This document shows, in pieces, positions 1 to 5,130 of a stretch of 6,934 nucleotides of DNA (its first letter is position 1; each line of letters opens with the position of its first letter). The notes below the pieces were generated by a model. That model was not told the DNA's origin. It searched no databases and saw only the letters and a list, made by a program, of their open reading frames with translations. Location: NCBI GenBank assembly GCA_003153655.1, contig PMAK01000122.1:29490-36423 (forward strand), read 5' to 3'. Both the position numbers and the translations under genes were made by a program. This DNA comes from Phycisphaerales bacterium. Lineage in GTDB: Bacteria > Planctomycetota > Phycisphaerae > Tepidisphaerales > Tepidisphaeraceae.

Positions 1-1028
1 CCTTTGCTTTCCTTTCCTGCCGATGAAGAACGAACCACCAGCCGGACCTGAAGTCGATGTCCGACCGGCCTTTTACTCTGTGTAACAAGCTCAACCGCCC
101 ATCGTGCCGCCAATTGGCCCATCAGCCTCATCGGGCACGCAACGCTGGTCAGTGAAAGATGCGCCGCGGCGTCAACGTTGTCGTAACCCGCCATCGCCAC
201 ATCGCCCGGCACCGATACGCCGGCCCGGTGAAATTCATTCACCATTCCGATCGCCATCGCATCATTAAAACAGAATATCGCGTCAGGCAGCGGCCCCCGG
301 GAATCAACCAACTCCTTGGCCGCGCGATTGCCGCTGGCCATCGTAAAGCCGCCCGCCCAGATCAGATTCTCATTAAGATCAAGCCCCAGCCTCGCAGCCG
401 CTTGCCGGCATCCCAGCAGGCGCTGGCCGGAGTCATAGTTCCCCTTCGGTCCCGTCAGCAGTGCGATCCGCCGATGTCCCTGCTCAAACAAATGTTCGAT
501 CATCGCCTCGGCGCCCGCGACGTTATCCATTCCCAGGACCGGCAGTTCCGTACCGCTGATCTCACGGTCAATCAAAATGATCGGGAGCTGCGCCACGGTC
601 TCCGGATCGAGGTCCGCCGTATCATCCAGATTCAAAACAAGCAGCGCATCCGCCCGGCCCTGACGCAGAAGTCTGTTGACCAGTTCGGGCCGGCTGCGGC
701 GTTTTCCGACGAAAGATGCGAGAACGTCGAAACCGCTTTCAGCGGCGATCTCGTCAATTCCAGCCAGCACGTCCGCGTAAAACCCGCTCGAAATCTCAGG
801 GAAAATCGCGCCCAGAGTCTGCGTCCGCCGCCCCGCCAGCGATCGCGCCGCATGGCTCACTTCGTACGAAAGCTCCTGTGCCGCATCTAAAACCCGCTTC
901 TTTATTTCTTCGCTGACGCGCGCCTTGCCGCTGAACACGCGCGACACCGTCGCCGTGGAAACACCGGACAGACGACTCACGTCGTAAAGCGTGGCTTGAC
1001 TCTTTCTAATCGTGGTTGTCGGCATCAT
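1..1028 (-). CDS. LacI/GalR-family transcriptional regulator (3' end outside window)
   Basis: A reading frame on the minus strand is open from an ATG at 1028 to the window edge (342 codons), so only the extreme C-terminus is missing if it has the usual LacI length of 330-350 residues. The N-terminus has the family helix-turn-helix (about residues 13-34, TLYDVSRLSGVSTATVSRVF). It is followed by the hinge helix ARSLAGRRT (about 61-69), whose leucine is the residue that typically enters the minor groove. A periplasmic-binding-protein-like effector domain follows, with FNDAMAIG and AGYDNVD motifs near the C-terminal side. This architecture is that of sugar-responsive repressors. An ATG pair opens the gene (1026-1028 and 1023-1025) and I see no clear Shine-Dalgarno sequence. 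An operator-like palindrome lies just upstream, suggesting autoregulation. Matching sites precede the GH94 gene and the surface-protein gene. The inducer is unknown; an oligosaccharide handled by the GH94 enzyme is the natural guess. Confidence 0.95.
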   Translation of the reverse strand, partial: MMPTTTIRKSQATLYDVSRLSGVSTATVSRVFSGKARVSEEIKKRVLDAAQELSYEVSHAARSLAGRRTQTLGAIFPEISSGFYADVLAGIDEIAAESGFDVLASFVGKRRSRPELVNRLLRQGRADALLVLNLDDTADLDPETVAQLPIILIDREISGTELPVLGMDNVAGAEAMIEHLFEQGHRRIALLTGPKGNYDSGQRLLGCRQAAARLGLDLNENLIWAGGFTMASGNRAAKELVDSRGPLPDAIFCFNDAMAIGMVNEFHRAGVSVPGDVAMAGYDNVDAAAHLSLTSVACPMRLMGQLAARWAVELVTQSKRPVGHRLQVRLVVRSSSAGKESK

Positions 1029-1057
1029 GGCATCAGCTATCGCAAAATCGGCATCTC

Positions 1058-1098
1058 TGTAACCGCTTACATTTTCCCCAGTCTTCCCGCGTTGTCAA
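1058..1098 (-). promoter_or_regulatory. Promoter and LacI-type operator of the regulator gene
   Basis: On the minus strand a perfect -35 TTGACA (1093-1098) is followed by a 16-base spacer and a -10-like GAAAAT (1071-1076, 4 of 6 consensus bases). The near-palindrome TGTAAGCGGTTACA (1058-1071) shares its first base with the end of the -10. An operator over the -10 and start site is the classic position for repression. The site lies 30 bases before the ATG, so the leader would be about 35 bases. The module is almost identical to the one at 4999-5039. The 125-base gap after the GH94 stop therefore contains a separate promoter, although read-through from GH94 is also possible because I see no convincing terminator. 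Confidence 0.75.
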
Positions 1099-1153
1099 GA
1101 AAAAAACTCAGAAACCCTTGAAATCAAACCGCCCCTTGGTCGTGTTGCAGGCG

Positions 1154-4100
1154 CTATAGTTCGATCCGCACCAGATTTTCAGGTCGATCCAGCGCCTTCT
1201 CAAACTCCGTCTTCTTGATCCGGATCCCTCCAGGACGATACGGGTTCTTCGCCCTCTCCAGAGGCATCATTTCCACGCCGTTTATATAGACATGCCTGAC
1301 CGCCTCGCTGCCGCGGACCCCAAACTGATACCGGACCGCCCGCCCACGATATTTCAGTTCACATTCGATCCCATCCAACTCAGCGGGCAAAACAGGATCG
1401 AATTCCATACAGTCAAAATACCGCCGCAATCCAAACAACTGCCGCACCACCAGGCCCGTGTATATCCCCGGCCCGCTGGAATAGATTCTCCATCCCCCAT
1501 TAACCGCCACTTCCCCCCGCCGCAGTTTCTCATAGTCCCGCGAGGCTTCGTATCGATCCCGAAAATCAGCATCCGAACTGCTGAAATAACAGTTTCGCTG
1601 CCGCAGCCCCGCCTTCTTCACCGTCTGCGTAACAGCAATCGGATTCGCCGCACAGAGTGCCTGCAACAGATCCTCGGCCTTTCCCATCACCGCCAGAGCC
1701 TCTGCATACCGCAGATGGGCATGCACGTATTGAAGTCCGATTTCGCGACCAAAAAAAGCCGCCGATTCGGATCTCCGAAAGACCGACTCCCGTCCTCCGC
1801 TATACCGCGTCGGCCGATCCATCAGCCGCGCCCCATCCGGAAAAGCCAGGTGCCTTTTGATCAATTCAAGATGAGCATTCGCCTGCTCCACCGAGAAAAT
1901 ATGACCCAGAATCCCCCGCGTCATCGGAATCAGCCGATACCCAATCCCCGTGCTCCTATCCAGGGGATGCAGCAGATATTGTTCCGGCCGAGCAGTCCCT
2001 TCGTCAAAGACAACGAATCCTGCCACAACGCCGTCCACAATCAATAAACGCTGAAAATCAGCGTAAATCCGATCAGCCAGTTCGCTCGCGCTGCCTGCCC
2101 GTTCCGATTGTCCGGAACGCGCCAAAACCGCCCCATATCGCCGCAACGTTTGATACATTAGCGCCGCCGTCCACGAACTGGCCATCCGCTCGCCGCGCTC
2201 CGGGCAAACCGGCTGCAGCGAATCATCCCAATCCCCCTCCCCATAACGCGGAATCGACAGCCCCTTCACAAATTGCTGCTGCAACCGCTCCAAAAGCCGG
2301 TCCACATGCTCCAGGATCGTCTCGCGGCGCTCCGTGCGCGCAAAACTCTCCTCATTCGTATAGGGTAAACGATCGCCCAGAATCTCCCCGTCATCCGTGT
2401 GCTCCAAATAATCACACAGGGCCTTCAGCGGCCAAATCGCGATATCCCCATGGCATGTGCTCGACTGAAACTCCTGAAATGGCGCAAACATAAACCACTG
2501 CGGCCAATCCCCCCGCCCTTCATACTGCTGCGAAAACAGCTCATGGAGAATTGTTTTTACGACCTCGGCCCGATCCTGGCTGAGCAGAAATTCAACCGGC
2601 CCCTGGCAGACATCCCGCACGCCCCACGCACCGCCATTGGCCTGCTCCAGCCCGCGCGGAACGCTGAAGTGAATAATCGCATCCCGCGCAAACCAAGCCA
2701 GCGCATCATGAATCTGCGCGGCCTTATCACTCGAAGCCGATGAAATTCGTATTCCCTGGCTCGCCTCGCTCCAAAAAGCACTGTTATTCGCTGTTTCCAG
2801 CGGCGATTCCGCCTCCAATGCCTCATACTTCGCACACAGCAATTCCGCTCGAGGACCGGTATCCAGCGACCCGACAAACGAAAGCGTAAACAGCCTGGTC
2901 GGACGGCTACGGATCGCAAAATATGGCAGCGGCGTCGCCCCAGGATTCACCCCAATCAGCTCATCGCCGCCGATCGCCTCAATCGCCCCCGGCGCCGAGC
3001 TCACCGCATGAAAGACAATCTCAGGATATTTCGCCGCAAGCTGCGATCGGCAATCCGGCCGAATCGTTATCCGCATCGTGCGCGCATCAATCAACAACCG
3101 CGGAGAAGAATCATACTCCTGCGAGCCAGCCGCGAATTCACCGCAAATGAGAAACTCCAGGCCCTGCTTTTCCGCGGAAATCTCGTAGGTAAACGCTGCA
3201 TCCTCATCTGATGCGATGCAACTCACCGTCAACAAATTCCCATTCCCCTTGTAATACCACCGGCAAAAATTCGGCGCCATTTCGAATGCCGACGGCACGC
3301 CCAAAAGACGCCACGCCCCCGTCGGGTGCCGCCGCGCGAATATCCGCAAACCGCTGGAGCGAACGATATTCAGCGGGTCTCGAACCGTCGATAGAAATTT
3401 CCCAAACACCGAGTTCCCAAGCGCCATTTGCGAGCCAAAAACCCCAGCGCAATAGCACGTGCACGACATAACTTCCGCATCCGGCAGCAAACCGCGCCCG
3501 CTCCGCATGATGTGACCATGCGGCCGCGCACCCGCAATTTCCTTGGCTTTCAGCACCACATGGCGTGATTGCGGACCATAAAAAAACGAAAGCCGCTTCC
3601 CACCCTCAAACTCCTCGTGCCTCAGCCGGCCTGGAAATTGGGCCCGAATATCGCTCTCGTCAAAGTCTTCCGCCGCATACAAATCCGCCGTCTGAAAAAT
3701 CCCGCGACCCGGTTTTGGCGACAACAAATTTCCCGCGCCAGCCGGCATCAAGGCAATTTCCCCAGCGGCCGCCCGTAAACTCCCCAGCCTCATTTCATCG
3801 ATATCCGATGCGGAGGAAGGCTCCGGATGATCGCCGGAAAAACTGCAAAAAAAGGTGAACGCAAAGCAATCCGATGGCTCTATTTCCGCCTGATTTGACT
3901 GGATTGCCGTGTAAGCCGCCTCATATTGCCGAACACGCTCGCCGATAGTGCCCCTGAAAAGCGCCGCCGGAACCCCGTCGGCCTTATACCCAACCCCAAA
4001 GAAATCAAACCCATCCGTCGTGAAACCCACGGCCTTCGGAAAACATCCCTGAAGCAGCCAGGGATGCGTCGCGCCCGGCTGCGGAAGATTCTGCCGCGTC

Positions 4101-4654
4101 ATCAGTAAATAGCCCAATTCAGAATGTGTCGCTGCCAAATGATCCAAATATTGGGATGTATAATTCTCATTGTTCCGAACCTGCCCGCGCGCCGCCAAAC
4201 CAATATCCTGCACCATCACGGCATCACAATTCACCGCATTTTCCGATCGATTCTCCACCTCAACCCGAAAAAACCAGGCATCCCCCGCGTCCGGCGCTCG
4301 GCAAATGCAGCGATAGTGCAGCCCGCGCCAGGCCCCGGACCAAACGAATCGATCCGGCCCAAACGCGAACGCGCTGGCCGCCCGAGGCCCCACAATTTCC
4401 ACGGACGAAATGCCGCTGTCTTCGTGAATACGCAGGTAAATCCGATGGATTCCGCCAGCCAGCGGACTGGCGAGAATCTGATTGATCTGAATCTCCCCAC
4501 GCTCGATGGAATAGATGCAACCGTTCCTCAGCGCCTTGATCGTTATGCCGTCCGCGCCGGCAATGGCACACGTTTCAAACGCGGATTCATCGGCCAGATC
4601 CACCTGCAATCGTTCCCCCCTCACCGACGAATCTGAGATTGATATTTCGCCCAA
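1154..4654 (-). CDS. GH94-family glycoside phosphorylase, 1,2-beta-oligoglucan phosphorylase-like
   Basis: A 1166-residue cytoplasmic enzyme with no signal peptide. The family (formerly glycosyltransferase 36; cellobiose and related phosphorylases) cleaves beta-glucosidic bonds with phosphate to release glucose 1-phosphate. Residues about 1-650 are beta-sandwich-like and include YTSQYLDH (from 165). The (alpha/alpha)6-barrel half holds the RDVCQGPVEFLL and WPQWFMF motifs, HGDIAIWP (from 735) and GEGDWDDSL (Asp 808, 810, 811), the region of the GH94 general-acid aspartate. SSGPGIY (from 1059) is a further family motif. Over 1100 residues and GDWDD rather than GDWND are what I recall of 1,2-beta-oligoglucan phosphorylases, so sophoro-oligosaccharides are the preferred substrate guess; other beta-glucans remain possible. 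The frame opens at TTG 4693, but TTG 4654 has GGAGG six bases upstream and is preferred. An operator lies 111 bases upstream. Family confidence is high, substrate moderate. Confidence 0.92.
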   Translation of the reverse strand: MGEISISDSSVRGERLQVDLADESAFETCAIAGADGITIKALRNGCIYSIERGEIQINQILASPLAGGIHRIYLRIHEDSGISSVEIVGPRAASAFAFGPDRFVWSGAWRGLHYRCICRAPDAGDAWFFRVEVENRSENAVNCDAVMVQDIGLAARGQVRNNENYTSQYLDHLAATHSELGYLLMTRQNLPQPGATHPWLLQGCFPKAVGFTTDGFDFFGVGYKADGVPAALFRGTIGERVRQYEAAYTAIQSNQAEIEPSDCFAFTFFCSFSGDHPEPSSASDIDEMRLGSLRAAAGEIALMPAGAGNLLSPKPGRGIFQTADLYAAEDFDESDIRAQFPGRLRHEEFEGGKRLSFFYGPQSRHVVLKAKEIAGARPHGHIMRSGRGLLPDAEVMSCTCYCAGVFGSQMALGNSVFGKFLSTVRDPLNIVRSSGLRIFARRHPTGAWRLLGVPSAFEMAPNFCRWYYKGNGNLLTVSCIASDEDAAFTYEISAEKQGLEFLICGEFAAGSQEYDSSPRLLIDARTMRITIRPDCRSQLAAKYPEIVFHAVSSAPGAIEAIGGDELIGVNPGATPLPYFAIRSRPTRLFTLSFVGSLDTGPRAELLCAKYEALEAESPLETANNSAFWSEASQGIRISSASSDKAAQIHDALAWFARDAIIHFSVPRGLEQANGGAWGVRDVCQGPVEFLLSQDRAEVVKTILHELFSQQYEGRGDWPQWFMFAPFQEFQSSTCHGDIAIWPLKALCDYLEHTDDGEILGDRLPYTNEESFARTERRETILEHVDRLLERLQQQFVKGLSIPRYGEGDWDDSLQPVCPERGERMASSWTAALMYQTLRRYGAVLARSGQSERAGSASELADRIYADFQRLLIVDGVVAGFVVFDEGTARPEQYLLHPLDRSTGIGYRLIPMTRGILGHIFSVEQANAHLELIKRHLAFPDGARLMDRPTRYSGGRESVFRRSESAAFFGREIGLQYVHAHLRYAEALAVMGKAEDLLQALCAANPIAVTQTVKKAGLRQRNCYFSSSDADFRDRYEASRDYEKLRRGEVAVNGGWRIYSSGPGIYTGLVVRQLFGLRRYFDCMEFDPVLPAELDGIECELKYRGRAVRYQFGVRGSEAVRHVYINGVEMMPLERAKNPYRPGGIRIKKTEFEKALDRPENLVRIEL

Positions 4655-4665
4655 TATGCACCTCC
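4652..4665 (-). promoter_or_regulatory. Ribosome binding site and TTG start of the GH94 gene
   Basis: On the minus strand GGAGG (4661-4665) stands six bases before a TTG codon (4652-4654), and the protein then reads MGEISISDSS. No ATG or GTG occurs in frame nearby, and an in-frame TAG at 4706-4708 closes the frame upstream. The longer TTG start at 4693 would place this strong Shine-Dalgarno sequence inside the coding region and has none of its own. The start is therefore decided by this site. Confidence 0.7.
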
Positions 4666-4714
4666 AACAGATGATGCTGTCGAACGAAACCAAGCGCCTA
4701 AATGCCTATTCGAG

Positions 4715-4728
4715 TCGTGGCGGCACGA
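4715..4728 (-). repeat. Short hairpin in the GH94 leader
   Basis: TCGTG (4715-4719) and CACGA (4724-4728) are perfect inverted arms around a 4-base loop, within the predicted untranslated leader of the GH94 transcript. With a five-base stem it may be chance. It is not followed by a U-run, so it is not a terminator. Confidence 0.3.
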
Positions 4729-4764
4729 GTAAGCTAACCACCCGGGCCTCAATTCTAGTCTAAC

Positions 4765-4778
4765 AGTAACCGGTTACA
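4765..4778 (-). promoter_or_regulatory. LacI-type operator upstream of the GH94 gene
   Basis: The minus strand reads TGTAACCGGTTACT. Its central 12 bases, GTAACCGGTTAC (4766-4777), are a perfect palindrome with the CG centre usual for LacI/CcpA-type sites. It matches the operator at 1058-1071 except at two positions. It stands 111 bases before the TTG start. Possible promoter elements are poor: TTGTGA (4797-4802), 18 bases, then TGTAAC (4773-4778), each 4 of 6 consensus, which would put the -10 inside the operator. The operator itself is much better supported than the promoter. Confidence 0.7.
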
Positions 4779-4805
4779 AGCATATTCCAGATTTGTTCAC
4801 AACAT

Positions 4806-4822
4806 CCACGCATAAGGCGTGG
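4806..4822. repeat. Six-base-pair inverted repeat upstream of the GH94 operator
   Basis: CCACGC (4806-4811) and GCGTGG (4817-4822) are perfect inverted arms around a 5-base ATAAG loop. The dyad is centred about 42 bases upstream of the centre of the GH94 operator. It has no adjacent T-run on either strand, so a terminator is unlikely. It could be a second regulator site or chance. Confidence 0.35.
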
Positions 4823-4922
4823 CGAAGTCTACAATCTGTCTTAAATTTCTCGGCGACGAAATTGGATTTCCGGCACCCGAAAATAGGGCTCACATATCGA
4901 TAAATAGCGGCTGATTGCACGG

Positions 4923-4947
4923 CGTCAGCGTATTCATTCCGCTGACG
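4923..4947. repeat. Eight-base-pair dyad upstream of the surface-protein promoter
   Basis: CGTCAGCG (4923-4930) and CGCTGACG (4940-4947) are perfect inverted arms around a 9-base loop. The dyad ends about 51 bases before the -35 at 4999. No T-run follows on either strand, so an intrinsic terminator is unlikely. The position suits a dimeric activator or a second repressor site, but its sequence does not match the LacI-type operators here. Confidence 0.5.
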
Positions 4948-4998
4948 ATCCATCGCCGTCTATCTTCGCGGCAAACATGTCGCCCTATAATTTTTTCC

Positions 4999-5039
4999 TT
5001 GACAGAGTGTGCCGTTGTGGGAAAATGAAAGCGGTTACA
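4999..5039 (+). promoter_or_regulatory. Promoter and LacI-type operator of the PEP-CTERM protein gene
   Basis: A perfect -35 TTGACA (4999-5004), a 16-base spacer and a -10-like GAAAAT (5021-5026) are followed by the operator TGAAAGCGGTTACA (5026-5039), which overlaps the last -10 base. Spacing and hexamers are the same as in the regulator's own promoter at 1058-1098, and the operator differs from that one at a single base. A start near 5033 gives a leader of about 95 bases before the ATG at 5128. Binding of the LacI-type protein here would block the start site. Confidence 0.78.
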
Positions 5040-5074
5040 TTTGTCGGAAGTGTAATTGGCGAGAGGCGAAATCA

Positions 5075-5113
5075 ATGAGCGGCCATTCAACGCTCGGTTC
5101 ATATCTCTTTTAG
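5075..5113 (+). CDS. Possible 12-residue leader ORF
   Basis: Within the predicted leader of the surface-protein mRNA, ATG at 5075 opens a frame of 12 codons (MSGHSTLGSYLF) closed by TAG at 5111-5113, 14 bases before the main ATG. A purine-rich GAGAGG (5061-5066) lies 8 bases upstream and could act as a ribosome binding site. A five-base stem, GAGCG (5077-5081) with CGCTC (5091-5095), falls inside it. There is no run of a single amino acid as in classical attenuators, so a regulatory role is only a possibility and chance occurrence is quite likely. Confidence 0.22.
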   Translation: MSGHSTLGSYLF

Positions 5114-5116
5114 TGC

Positions 5117-5130
5117 AGGAGGACATAATG
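5117..5130 (+). promoter_or_regulatory. Ribosome binding site deciding the PEP-CTERM protein start
   Basis: AGGAGG (5117-5122) lies five bases before ATG at 5128-5130. The frame is open further upstream to a TTG at 5056, but that start would put 24 residues in front of a well-formed signal peptide and has no comparable ribosome binding site. The ATG at 5128 is therefore chosen. Confidence 0.85.

Larger units (their letters stand above)
4655..5127. other. Divergent intergenic regulatory region between GH94 and surface-protein genes
   Basis: These 473 bases separate two divergently transcribed genes and hold no convincing full-length gene. They contain a GH94-side operator (4765-4778), a small hairpin (4806-4822), direct repeats (4881-4890 and 4902-4912), an 8-base dyad (4923-4947), a strong plus-strand promoter with operator (4999-5039), and a leader with a possible short ORF (5075-5113). 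The middle part is visibly richer in A and T than the genes on either side, as expected for promoter DNA. A 78-codon minus-strand frame at 4890-5126 crosses the promoter and leader, resembles no family I know, and is treated as spurious. Confidence 0.8.

Noticed and set aside
159..890. Plus-strand open frame of 243 codons
   Set aside because: It lies entirely antisense to the LacI-family gene, whose helix-turn-helix and effector motifs are clear. The translation is Arg/Pro/His-rich and resembles no family.
1094..1125. T-run on the minus strand after the GH94 stop as a possible terminator
   Set aside because: Seven T residues occur, but the preceding bases form no convincing stem, and the run abuts the regulator's -35 element.
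1292..2047. Plus-strand open frame of 251 codons
   Set aside because: It is antisense to the conserved C-terminal half of the GH94 gene, with Pro/Arg-rich low-quality translation; a shadow of codon bias.
4124..4636. Plus-strand open frame of 170 codons
   Set aside because: It is antisense to the GH94 N-terminus, has no ribosome binding site I would trust and no recognisable domain.
4986..4991. Perfect TATAAT on the plus strand
   Set aside because: No acceptable -35 element lies 16-19 bases upstream, and the TTGACA 8 bases downstream belongs to the better supported promoter. It may be chance in AT-rich DNA.
4890..5126. Minus-strand frame of 78 codons in the divergent region
   Set aside because: It runs backwards through the strong promoter, operator and leader of the surface-protein gene and looks like no known protein.
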